Of a DNA stretch of 64,000 bases, positions 24,669-35,830 are shown piece by piece. Position numbers and translations under genes: made by a program. Under the pieces are notes generated by a model that worked only from the letters and a program-made list of their open reading frames with translations, did no database searches and had not been told where the DNA came from. The stretch spans positions 15,252,001 through 15,316,000 of the forward strand of contig CM060732.1 in the NCBI GenBank assembly GCA_030704615.1, read 5' to 3'. Within the stretch, counting starts at the first letter, position 1; each line of letters begins with the position of its first letter. This DNA comes from Takakia lepidozioides (Eukaryota > Streptophyta > Takakiopsida > Takakiales > Takakiaceae).

Positions 24669-24700
<32 letters not shown>

Positions 24701-27700
24701 GAATGTGGATATGTTCTTTGTAACAACACTCAAGAACTCCCTGATCCCTTTGGCTCTTTCTCCATCCTTGTGCTAGGCCATGTAGCAGCAGCATAATAGA
24801 GTATATGTGTACACCTTCTACATGATCCGGTCAATGTACATTGCTCTCTTGGCTGGTCTACTGTAGCCAATGCCTTCTATCAGCATGAGAAACCTGAAAA
24901 TGAAAGGCTTGAGGATTTTTTTTCTCTCTCTCTCTTTCCTTTGTTGCTAAGATCTTTATAGACAGCATTCAAGAATTGCCTGATCCCGTTATTCTGTTCA
25001 GATTTTTTTGTCTAGAACGGAACAGGAAATTGGATAATGACTCATTAGGGTTCACCCTTGAGGTCTTAACCTAAAGCTGCTGCCCTATATGGTTAGTAAG
25101 CTTGGCCACTCTTCTCATTTGGACTACACTATGGCTACAAGCAAGGTATCCATTCAGACTCCTTCAACACTGTGATGGGCTGCTTAGTATGGCAACACAA
25201 AGAGAGTTGACACTATGAGGAACTTACATGGACTTGACTAAGCTCTACTCTGAGTCTAGGAACACTTGTGCAAAACCAAGGGCCTCTATATGGGTCCTTG
25301 CTTGAGTACTTAGTCTCCCTTTTTGGGAATAGGTGCTTGTTGTCACGCATACTTACATGGATTTGATTAAGCTCTACTTTGATTCTAAGAATACTTTTGC
25401 AAACCAAAGACCTCTATGTGTCCCCTTGCTTGAGAACTTGGCTCTAGTGACACCTTCCTTTTGGGAATGGGTGCTTACTGACATGAGACCACCCCCCCTC
25501 CCTCTGGAGCATGGGCTGAAATAGGTGCTACTGATCTGTGTACCTATGTTGACTGAAATGACTGAAGGACCTCCCTTACCTCTCCTCTCTTTGCTAGTAT
25601 GACCTGTTGCAGGGATGACATTGATAATAAATGTGAAGGGGTTTAAGCCTGGGGGTCCACAGGGATCACTAACCTGTTGGTTGGTTGGTTGGCTGTGATG
25701 GATCCAGGTGATGCCATTTCACCTTCTTTTGTTGCAGGAAATGCTATTATGGGCAAGAGACTAAGGGAGTGAGGCTTTGAGCTCTCTCAAACCTCAAATA
25801 TGTTTGTATGTGTTGATTATGTACACATACTGTACACGGTCTGTTTGGTTTGATGGATCTACCTACATGGAAAGGAGTTGTGTTTAATGGGACACTTGTG
25901 CTCTTCCTACTACTACTGTCGCTTCTTATAGTATGAAAATGAGGAGGCAGATCTGCTCCTTAGAAGGGCCTACCTGGTGTCCATCCGATTGCCACTTTGT
26001 AGATGACACAGTGTGGAGAGACGGTCTATGGCTCCGACTCTGGTCATGTGGGATCAAGGGAAAGACGTGGAGAGTTGTCCATAACTTGTATCTCACACCA
26101 AAAGTTTTGTCACTGTTAATGGACAGAAGTCTAACTTCTTTGAGTTAGACCAAGGTGTAGCTCAAGGATGTACCTGTGGGTGATGCCACCATACCAGCCC
26201 TTATGTTTGCGGATGACTTGGCAGGCATAGGGGAGACTCCTTCCAATCTCCAGGAGTTGATTGATTGCGCGAAGAGATACTTTACCTTTGGGTGCTAGAG
26301 GCTAACGTCAGTAAATGTGCAGTGGTGGCATTCAACGACCAAGGAGAGGGAGGAGGTGATCTCAAGTGGCAGTGGGGAAGCCAAGAGATTCTGGTCCTCC
26401 CTTCCTACACATACCTCAGCGTTGAGTTTTCCTCCCAACTGTAATTGGGATGCACATATTCAGAAAGTTGTTCAAACTGGCAAGCGCAAAGCACTGGCCC
26501 CTCACTAACTGCAGAGGGATCAACTCTGAGGTAAAAAAAACCATGCTTTGTCGCGTTATGAGACCTGCCTTGGAGTACGCGTCTGCAATATGGGTTGATA
26601 ACTCCAACCAGGCTTAGTCTCTAGAATCCATTCAAGTGGGGGTGCTTAAGGAGGTCAGCATGCTCCAAAACAGCGAGTTTGGCATCCCTTCCTTAAGCTC
26701 CCGACGAGATGAATTCAAGGTCAGATGGTGGGGTCAGCTGCAATATTTCTCAACATCAGACATCCTAAGTTAATCGACTCTATATCTTGGAAGCAGGATT
26801 GCCCTGTCAAACAGGCTAAGTCCTGGCAGAAGAGAGTAGAAGAGATTCTCAAGGATCTGAATCTTAGCCTGCAAGTCTTGACCCTGCTGGATAAATCTGA
26901 CTTAGAGGCTGTAGTGTCCAAAGCCATGTCTGTTACCAGGAAATTGTCTGATGAAATGGAGTTAGGCAGAAAACTCCCCTGAACTTGTTTCCAGTCTGTG
27001 ACATGGGGTAGGACATTACGGATGACCTCAAGGGTCTCGGCAGTAGACTGAAATTTAAACTCAGGGCGGGAAGCCTACCTTTGAACAGCAAACAGAAGCA
27101 GAGAGGAACAGGAGAGTGCAATTGCCCGTTGTGTGGGCAACCTGAAGACAATATTCATTTTCTGATTCATTGTCCGTGGTTCTCTCACCAGAGAGACGCT
27201 CTCTTCAAATATATCAAGGGAATTGTGCCTGTACCTCTCTTTACCAACTTTGAAAGTCTCGAGGCTGAGCCAAAAGCCCAGGCCCTTTTGGGGCCTAGTT
27301 ATGGGCAAACCACACACAGCAGGTTGATGCTTGTGTAAAGGGATTTCTAGAGGATATCTGGAAAACCCGATCAATTGTTTATTCCACGGTAAGTCTTACG
27401 ACCGGCGTCAGCCCCTGACAAAGGTAGGTTCTGTCCCTTTGTGTTCTGCTCAAACTGGGCGCGGGGTCAATGGCCACAAGGCTACGGCATATAACGTCTT
27501 ATGTACATTCTCTCTCTCTCTCTCTCACCTTCTGGGTGTCTTTTCTGCTGCTCTATTCTGGGGTGTTTGTCCCTAATCTCCTATGCTACGTATTCTCAGC
27601 AACGTCATGATTGTTAAAGTGTGGCAGTAAAAAGTCGAGGGAAGGTTGTCCTAATTCTTGGCAGGATGCATTGGGGGCGTTATGCTGTAAATATGGACAC

Positions 27701-29254
27701 AAAAAATCAAAGTGCTCTACGCATCCATGGAGACTTTTAGGTGGGCACGGAAGAGTTTTGCTGTGCTCACAAAGGCTCTCCATACATCTTTACTGTCGGA
27801 AGTCTCCAGGTTGATTTGGCGAGGAAATGTTGTATTGGCATGTCTGCAGTTCTCTAAGCCATGACCTTTTGTGTGGGCAGTTCTTCCTGGCCAGCACTCC
27901 AAATGATGGGTACAAGAGAGAAGAAGTGTTGCATGTGTGTGTGAGAGAGAGAAAGCTAGTCCTTCAGGAAATGAACTAAATCAATTGATTGTTTCATGGG
28001 GAGAGCTTGGAGCAGGTGATGACTCCTTTGTTGACAGCTAAGCTGGCAGGACAGTTTGTTGCCGTTGACGCTTCTGCTCTTCTTTCATCTACACTGCAGG
28101 TCAGCAAGGAAGGTTTTCTCTCTCCCTCTTCATCTCTCTTTCAGGCCAGCATGCCTGTTAATATCTTCCTTTCTGTGGCTGGGGAACAGTCAAGAGCTCA
28201 AGATAAGCTGTATGTATGAGTACAGCTTGTGCGTTGAAACTCATGCTAGCTACTTGGTGTCCTGACTGTTAGTTTTCTGCTCCAGTTGCCTGTAGATTCC
28301 TTCTAAGTCATCCATGTTGAGCTACTGCCAATTTCTAGCAAACTTAAGCCTCAAATTCTGGAGGTTGCAGTGTATTTGTGGCAGTATCCTGTCAACTATC
28401 TACTCTCTGATATATGCATGACCACTTTGATGCAGGTGGTTCTCCTGCCTGTTCTGGGAGGGGCACTAATGGCTCAATACTTACCAGGCGTGGTAAGTCG
28501 GGTGTCCCCATTTGCACCCTCCATAGCTGTCCTGACCGTGGCCATGATATGTGGGGGGGCCATTGCCCAGAATGCCTCAGCTATTCTGTCCTCTGGAGGG
28601 CAAGTTTTTTTGGCAGTGGTTGCTCTCCACACCACAGGGTTTTTTGGGGGATACATGCTTTCACGAGTGCTTGGTTTCGAGGAGTCCACATCACGCACCA
28701 TCTCCATTGAAGTCGGCATGCAGGCATGCTCCATTGTCTGTTCTGGCTTGTGTATTTGTGGTTCTTTTCGAAATTGACTGGAAGGTTATTCCTGGAAGAA
28801 ATTGTATGCTTTTTAATATCTGAACGTTTCATGAGCTGCAATTCTAGTGTACATGTTGGTAAGGTTCTTCTTTTTATATTTGTGTGATCATCGGTTATCC
28901 TTCTAAAGCCATAATAGACTGTCTACATGACAGTTGAGCATTTGCCTTTCTGACACAAGGCGTTTAGAAGTTGCAGCTATTGAATTCCACATGGCAATAG
29001 TAGGTATATTTCTCTTCTCTCAAGGGGTCCACTAAGTTACAATCACTTCTGGTGGATGCCTGCAGAATTCAGTGCTGGGAGTAGTCCTTGCTGGGCAGCA
29101 TTTTGGAAACCCCTTAACAGCTGTTCCATGTGCAGTCTCGAGTGCGTGTCATTCCATGATTGGAAGTGTACTAGCTGGGCTATGGCGATTTCGCCCAGCC
29201 AAGTCCAAAGCAGGTGACAATGGCATCTGGCCAAGCAACTTCGACTTCTGCTGA
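21866..29254 (+). CDS. Plastid bile acid:sodium symporter family protein (BASS1/BASS2-like), 8 exons
   Basis: Exons 21866-22478, 22686-22774, 22993-23086, 23418-23451, 23958-24012, 28016-28099, 28436-28723 and 29066-29254 join in phase to about 481 residues. The first 150 or so residues are Ser/Arg-rich and transit-peptide-like. The membrane part then starts at FPLWVGLACVAALIKP and carries GLTITMLGMGMTIS, CCPGGTASNVVTYLARGN, MTPLLTAKLAGQ, SRTISIEVGMQNSVLGVV and GNPLTAVPCAVSSACHS. Plant homologues in the plastid envelope move organic anions with sodium; BASS2 carries pyruvate. The order and key Gly/Pro/Asn motifs are complete. I chose ATG 21866 over 21848 as the start of the plastid-like leader. 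Introns follow GT-AG except intron 7, whose donor is GC. The 4-kb intron 5 contains LINE copies C and D. Confidence 0.88.
24037..24667 (+). mobile_element. LINE copy C, 3' fragment flanked by (CT)n on both sides
   Basis: The insert starts at CTGGATAAATCTGACTT inside the ORF2 C-terminal region and runs to the family 3' end GAGTACA. It includes the knuckle CPLCGQSEDSIHFLIHC in an open frame. A (TC)n run ends at its 5' joint and a (CT)n run starts at its 3' joint, as if it integrated into a microsatellite 25 bp beyond BASS exon 5. Sense orientation with the host gene. Sequence is very close to copy A. Confidence 0.88.
24668..24697 (+). repeat. (CT)n microsatellite
   Basis: Uninterrupted CT run immediately after the LINE copy C 3' end; its counterpart is at 24018-24038. 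Confidence 0.9.
25220..25475 (+). repeat. Tandem duplication of about 130 bp in BASS intron 5
   Basis: Two diverged head-to-tail units share ACTTACATGGA(C/T)TTGA, AAGCTCTACT, a GACCTCTAT/GGCCTCTAT stretch and TTTTGGGAAT(A/G)GGTGCTT. Confidence 0.7.
25996..27508 (+). mobile_element. LINE copy D, degraded, in BASS intron 5
   Basis: It begins at GACACAGTGTGGAGAGACGG within RT and runs to the family 3' end near ATGTACA, followed by (TC)n. Compared with copy B it has lost the segment encoding LSPLLFNVFINQ and nearby residues (after 26170), plus many small indels. The knuckle region CPLCGQPEDNIHFLIHC survives in an open stretch at 27081-27338. Same orientation as the host gene. No coding capacity remains. 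Confidence 0.85.
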
Positions 29255-30341
29255 TGCTATCATGAAAATTATGCAGAATTCAATGCCTTTTGCCTATGAT
29301 GTAGTATCAACCTGCCATCTCTATGTTCTTGGCTATCAAAGCTGTCGAAGGCCGGCAGGCGATGCATTATGATACCATGTCCACAGCAGTAACTCTGAAG
29401 CCAACTGTGGAACCAACTCTGAAGCGATGTCCGCGTGAATTATAGCTACTAGGATCATTTTATGGGGGACACGTCCCATTCTACTGTCAGGTGAGACCTC
29501 CAGTTTCTGTTGTGTTTAAGATTGTAGAGATATTCTGAAGCATGGTTCAGAAACAGTTCAAAACGGCATAATATTGCACCCGAAAGCCAATACATGAAAT
29601 AAAATATGCCAAATGAAAAGTGTTTTAAAGTCAAGAATCTTATTCTTAAACAAATATATATGACTGAAAGATAAAGGAAACCTTTGTGCAGACCTCTGTT
29701 CACCTTTGCTTTGCGACATTGACTTAGTTATTTGCTGACGGGGAGGTTTCCCCTTGCCTCCAGGGCGCGTGTGGTTATTTTTCCCACGCTCTTTCAATTT
29801 ATTGTTGGGTTCATGTTGTAAAGCCAGATTCTCGCACAAGAGGTTATTCCCCTTCCTCTACGATTTCGAGCTTGAATAGGGATGATAGCTCAGTAGAGCG
29901 GGCTAGCGAGGAAGAAAGGATCTATCAATGAGGACTCCAAAATCTCACATAAAACATTCCAGTTCATCCGCCTTGATCACGTTCATCCACAGTACATGCA
30001 CATATGATTAACATCAAAGTACACTGGTCGCTTTAGGCTTCCAGCTTGCTGCTTTATATAATCCCTGACCGTAATCACAATAGCCAGCTTGGCTTCCTTT
30101 GATTGGTTTCCCAAATCTTATCCAAGTGCCCATCCAGTTCAGATGGCATGCTGTTTGATTATAGATAAGCTAGTTGTTTATGTGAGGACAATTTATTTCA
30201 TTCATCACTGCGGGTATAATGCTTGGCCTGAACCACCTACGCAATCTGAACATTATGTTTAGCAGTTTCTAGCAAACTACACCTATGAGTAGTGAGTTGA
30301 GCAAGAAAGACATCCCACACCACGGGTTCTTGTACCTGAGC
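29255..30341. other. Intergenic DNA after BASS
   Basis: No gene recognised; the BASS 3' UTR should lie at the left end. Confidence 0.5.
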
Positions 30342-31800
30342 CTAAAGAACTGGAACATGCAAAGGTGTATGAGGCTTGCAGCCATAGAGTAGTTCAAATG
30401 GAGAGAGGCGAGTGCTAGCAATGACAAAGGTTCTGTAAGCAAAGATTAGTATAGGCATCGTAATATCCCACTCCTCGGTCAAGGCACCATTCTTCTCCAT
30501 GAGCTGGCACATAGTATTGCATTGGGCGTTGTATGGGGCAGTCAATCAATGCTTGATGCCCATGTTCAAACATACAACCTCCTTGATTGCAGAATTCGGT
30601 ACCTTGGTCAATGAGGGTTTCAGCAGGGCAACCATGGCGTAGGATGATTCCATCAAAAAAGAACTGAACCACTTCATCGTTCTCCTTAGCGACCAATGGT
30701 CGAATTTCAACCCACAGGTAGTCAGTAGCCATAGTGTAACTATTGCCCTTGGTCGTGGGGCTCAAAGGTCCAACTAAATCAAGACCAACCCCGGCAAAAG
30801 GTTCAGTGACAGGGATTGGCTGTAAGGGAAGAGGAGCTTGGGTTCTAGGCAGCGAAGTTTTCAACTTACAGGGAACACACTTATCAATGAAATCGGATAC
30901 TTCTTTGTCAGGCTTTTCCAGTGATACTTCTCTTGCAATCGCATGACAGTTTTAGAGACTCCCAAATGACCAGCTCCGAAGTAACCCATGAAACATCTTT
31001 GTAGCTAGAGGAAGAGAAAGCAAAAGCAATTTTCGTAGTAGCGGCGAGCGGAAATGGGAGTAGCCTAAACTGTGAGGATGGGGTTGTGGGAGAGCGATAC
31101 GCGAAAGGCATATGCCACCACATGCTCATTCCCGTCATGCTTTTGACACATGATAGCTGACACAGCCAAATCAGAGGCATCAGTTTGCAAGATGAAGGAC
31201 TGGGTAAAATCCGGAAAGATCTGGATAGGAGCACTCGTCAGGGCAATCTTAAGTTTCTCAAAAGTAGAAGCTTCTGGGGCCCCCCATATGAACCTTACAT
31301 CTTTGCACAACAACCTTTTCAAAGCAATAGCGATTTTGGCAAAGTGCTTAATGAACCAACGATAGTAAGAGGCCAAACCAAGAAAGGCACGAACACAGTT
31401 TTTGTCCCTGGGAGGGAGATGCTCCCAGACTACCTTTACCTTAGCATGGTCAAGACTGATGCCAGCAGCAGATAACACATGACCCAGAAAGTGAAGCTTT
31501 GTTATACAGAGATCACATTTCTTCGCTTCACTTTGAGCCCAGCACCTTTCAGTCCGCACAGAACTTGCTTAAGATCCAGCATGTGAGAATCAAAATTAGG
31601 GGAATAAACATTGATATCATCCACATACACCAAGGCACAGTCCTAGTGTAAGTTTCCTAGTACAACATCCATGAGACGTTAAAAGGTAGCAGTAGCATTA
31701 CAGAGACCAAAATGCATGGTTTTGAACTGAAAGAGGCTCATTTTACACATGAAGGCTGTTTTCTGTTTGGCAAAATCAGTAAGTTGGACCGGGGAATGCT
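30342..31800 (-). pseudogene. Ty3/gypsy pol fragment (RT to integrase), family 2
   Basis: Reading the minus strand from 31800, broken frames give the end of reverse transcriptase with a VYVDDI box and FGLCNAT. The connection domain follows with FLGHVLSAAGISLD and FLGLASYYRWFIKHF. An RNase H start (FILQTDASDLAVSAIM) comes next, then integrase pieces PFAGVGLDLVGPLSPTTKGN, LIDQGTEFCNQ and LSPFELLYG. Several stops and frameshifts separate the pieces, and no gag, protease or LTR was seen. The sequence differs from the methyltransferase-bearing gypsy family at 43-50 kb. The left edge near 30340 and right edge near 31800 are estimates. Confidence 0.8.
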
Positions 31801-31991
31801 AGACCGTGAGTAGCTCACATAAGCAAAATATTCCATGAGCAAAAAAATGCTCACGTTTCCAGGGTGACCTTGAAAGCATAGGGCCTATTATCGCGGATAC
31901 TACAGCTACAGAGGGCCTATTATCGCGGATAGTAGTTGTGAAAAGCAGGCCAAAGTCCAAATTACTGGCTGCAGAAGAAGTCCATAAATGG

Positions 31992-32043
31992 GACCCTAAA
32001 CCCTAAGACCCTAAAATCCTAAACCCAAAATCCCAAAACCCTC
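31992..32043 (+). repeat. Short telomere-like CCCTAAA stretch
   Basis: Degenerate run of CCCTAAA/CCTAAAA units, the plant telomere motif, interstitial and only about 50 bp. Confidence 0.6.
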
Positions 32044-32579
32044 AATGGAAGTAGAGTACATGAAGACTTTGTGCACGGCATGGACATTCAACAAACGTCA
32101 AAATTGACACTGGGTGCGGATGTTGCATGAGCGGTGAGCATGAGCATGAGCGGATTTTAGCATGAGCAGAGCACATTCCAGAGAATATTCCCTGATTTTG
32201 GACTTAAAAAATGTACAATTCGCCCGCTTTTCATGCAAAAAAGTGCTCGTGCGTGAACATACTAGTGGGTAAACATTAGGTTCGGATTCGATACGATAGG
32301 TTCGGCAGTTGCCGAACCTATATAGTCGGTGCCGATTACAGGATGCCGGAATTTCCATCGCGGAAATAGGTCGTGGGGAATTGGGCCGCAGGAATAGGCA
32401 GTCATATGAATAAAAAACCATTTTTTGAACGAGCTGTGGCCCGATAGGAAAGCGATGACGTGGAGATTAAAGGCACGTGTGGTTTTTCATTCCCTTGGAC
32501 CATTTGCTTTGGTGGTGAAGGTGAAGTCGGGACCGACTACACCATTTCGGGGATTTACGTTTAGTGGTGACCGAGGACT

Positions 32580-33178
32580 ATGGACAATGATGTAGGAACC
32601 AACAATGATCCCGTGCAACAATCGGACAGCGAAAGGCCTCCATCCCCTGAGCAGCGGCAAATTCCCAACGATGATGTGGCTCCGAAGACGGACAATGCTG
32701 CAGGGGAAACTAGCAGCGCACCGGTGGAATCTGACGACGACAGGCCTCAGTCCCCTCAGTTGCTTTGTTTTTCGCATTTCGACGAAGCTATCAGCGATAG
32801 CCTTGTATTTTATGCAAATGGAGTTTCTTGGTGGGTTTTTATGGATTCGGACTCGTCGAAGCATCCGAGGACGAAGATGCAGGTGCAGAGTATCGTATAC
32901 ATGCCTTTGAGGAACCGGACATTGCCGGGGATGACGAATTGCATTGGATTGCTGCTTCCATGGAGGTCTTCAACATAGAAGCTCCAGAGTTTGTTGTGCC
33001 GCCGGGAGCACACGCAATAGAGTCGTGCAGTATCTGCCTCCAATGTGTCCAAGCTAGAGAATGTATGCGCACGGTGACAATCTGCGCACACTGATTCCAT
33101 AGTGCATGCATTCAGACTTGGGTTCAACACAATGGCACATGCCCGCTTTGCCGCCACAGGTTCTAAGAGAAAACATGG
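32580..33178 (+). pseudogene. RING-H2 finger protein-like, frameshift and in-frame stop
   Basis: A 5' frame starts MDNDVGTNNDPVQQSDSERP, with an acidic, Ser/Pro-rich region. It slips at a T-run near 32830 into a second frame that continues acidic and reaches a RING-H2 finger: CSICLQCVQARECMRTVTIC, then AH-stop-FHSACIQTW, then CPLCRHRF-stop. All C3H2C3 ligands can be seen (C-x2-C, C-x-H, H-x2-C, C-x2-C), with TGA at 33092-33094 breaking the finger. RING-H2 proteins are usually E3 ubiquitin ligases. It sits among the palindromic repeats and beside the SWIM and methyltransferase-like genes, so it may be a captured passenger of a transposon. Confidence 0.7.
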
Positions 33179-35165
33179 GCATTTTGATTTTCAATCTTCT
33201 TTCCGCATGCCTGTTTGTGGACTAAGTAAACTGCTTCCCATTTCCGCAATAAAGTTTGGCATCACGTTTTTTCTCCCCTGGATTTGTTCTTTTCTCCAAA
33301 GTACCATCTGATTTCATTTCTGTGCATAATATTCATTTTCTTCTACAAGGTCGAACACCTTTCCCCTAACGGTGTATCTACAAATGATCACCACGAGGAA
33401 CATCATTGGGAGATACTCAAATCGATCATCTTTCACGAAGACTTAAACAAATTGCCGCATACGCAATGTAAATGCATAACATTACGAAGTCCGCATCGAC
33501 TTCAACTTCTCCATGTGATAGTACAAATGATTTTTCGTTACAGTGTCAAGGGCGAACAAAATGTGACGTTAGATTTTTTACGTTTCATTATACCTTGAAG
33601 TCGGTGCCGACTTTACGGTTTCAAATGCATGACATGCTGCATCTCATATTAAACAGTAAATCGTAAAGGAACAGCTTTGCTGGATCATACAATGTCAACG
33701 GTCAAGTGAGTATATCCAGTGAGCATGTAGAAAGTATACGTCGAACAGTGCATAATCGGCATCGACTTCAACCTCAAAGAGACATATGGTCCCATGTTCA
33801 GCTGTAATAGAAGCAATTGTATACGTCGAACAATATACGGCCATGCGAGTACCGGGTGAACCCTAAATATAACGTTGCACAATGCATGGATATGGCATTA
33901 AAGAAACGTTGTTAAACATTTTCAACTCGTACGGGCTCTACGGTTTTCTCAAGAAAGGTAATGCACAGATGCAAAATAGACATTGGAAATTGCGTAGCAA
34001 TCACCGGCTTCATTCGCAAATTCACATCTTGGGTGAAGTGCGTGAAGGATGTCAAAATCCTCAATATGGAGGTCGCCCACTGTATAGTCGGCACCGACTA
34101 CAACCAGGTAATGTGGATGAAATAAACATTATTTGAGGCACTTCGAAGCATATCAATTGTACACATAAGTTCTTCCTTTAAATGACAAAAAGTCCACTCA
34201 CATGAGCTACTGGTGTGCACTTACTCCATATTTAATGGAAAGTCAATGGGAAGTGCTTTTAAACGTACGTTACGTCTTCAGATCATGCTCAACGAAGGTA
34301 TTGTTCAAATTTGGAACCCATAACAAAAACAATGCATATTCCGGAATGACCTCAACGGTTGCAAGTATTTGAACTTGATTCTTAATTGTCAAAAATCAAA
34401 AATACGGAATGACAATCATTGTGGTTGTATGCCAAAACCATGTGTTGTGGTCATGTGATATGCTCGTAAGCGGAACAAGTACACTTATAGGACATGGTCA
34501 TGTTTCCCAAAAGCAATTCAAAGAAACGTAGAATAATCGTTAAAGGCGATCATGTGGAAGGCTCAATAGTTATACGGTCATGCCGAGTATGCGAATGTCC
34601 TCATAGAGTACTGATTTCCAAATGTCTTTATAAGTAAAGCTACTCTTCCATCGGTTGCCCGACCTCATCAGCATATTCCATAGCTATATGATTTAATACC
34701 CTGGTAGAATTGTCCACATAGGTATACCCAGGGGTTCGTGAATACGATTGTCTCGGGTGGGAGTCCAATCCTCAGTGCTCTCCTCGTCACCACTCTCATT
34801 AGAGGATTCTTCCTCAATGGTTGGATCCTCACTTCTTAAACCCTCCTCCACCTTAGCATCCACATATGGTTGGACCCGAACGCGTTGTAAATAGTCCCTT
34901 TTCTACGGTGGCCATTATTACATTTGAGACACTCCTATCCATGGCTCCTACGCCCGAGCATTTGCTATTACCGCCGCATAGGGACTTAGAACGTAGCTCT
35001 TCTCCGGGGTATGTATCTCCGCAATCCGTTCCCGAAGTGTCAGACTTCGCAATTTTAACCAAAAAAACATTCTCGCAAATTGACCTATATCTCGCCCAAC
35101 CTAATAGTCGGCACCGACTATTATTCCAACATATGTCACGACTCCTTCTTAATAGTCGTCACCGA
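33179..35165. other. Gene-poor DNA with scattered palindromes
   Basis: No gene recognised apart from the palindromes. Confidence 0.4.
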
Positions 35166-35432
35166 CTATGACTCTGGCGTTTGGGGCAAGCACAGGTAGT
35201 CGGCAACGACTTCTATAGTTGCAGTATCCACTCGGCGGCTTTTCTCCCGTGCCCCTCGTAGGAACGACCCATCTTGGCATTTGTGAAGCCTATCCGCTCT
35301 CACCATGTTCCGAACGAGGTCTTCACTGATCACATCGTGGTCGGTATCGAGCTTGCCACCAACATCCCGGAAGTTGAAATTCCCCTCCAAAGTCTTCAAA
35401 AGGCAGAAGGCGTATAATATGACAGTCTGCAT
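35166..35432 (-). CDS. Hypothetical exon, unrecognised
   Basis: An 88-codon minus-strand frame reads GNFNFRDVGGKLDTDHDVIS and then EDLVRNMVRADRLHKC. The composition looks coding, and it lies downstream on the same strand as the methyltransferase-like frame, so it may be a further exon of that gene. No domain recognised. Confidence 0.3.
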   Translation of the reverse strand: MQTVILYAFCLLKTLEGNFNFRDVGGKLDTDHDVISEDLVRNMVRADRLHKCQDGSFLRGAREKSRRVDTATIEVVADYLCLPQTPES

Positions 35433-35830
35433 TATTCAATGTTAAATACAATGCAAATATTCCGTACAGTCTGTAAGTTGGCCTCTTGTAGTCGGTGCAC
35501 ACTATGCCTGCTCTGTGGAGGTAACGCCTAAAGATTAACTTCTCAATTATCAAAGTCGTTACCGACTATGATAATAGCACTAATGTAAGCACGTTGCAGC
35601 AGAACCCTTGTCACTTGCAACTCCTGCACGAGGACCACTCACCGACCACTCCAAGCATGCAACATAGTCGCCACCGACTATGTTTCCCACCGGGGCCACC
35701 GTAGAACTGGACGGCACCGACAACATGAATGGCCCCACCACTATTGGTAATAGTCGTTACCGACTATGACTGGGCGACGTTGGAAGGTGGTGTTCTCTGA
35801 AAGACATACCGTGGGCTTACACTTATCATT

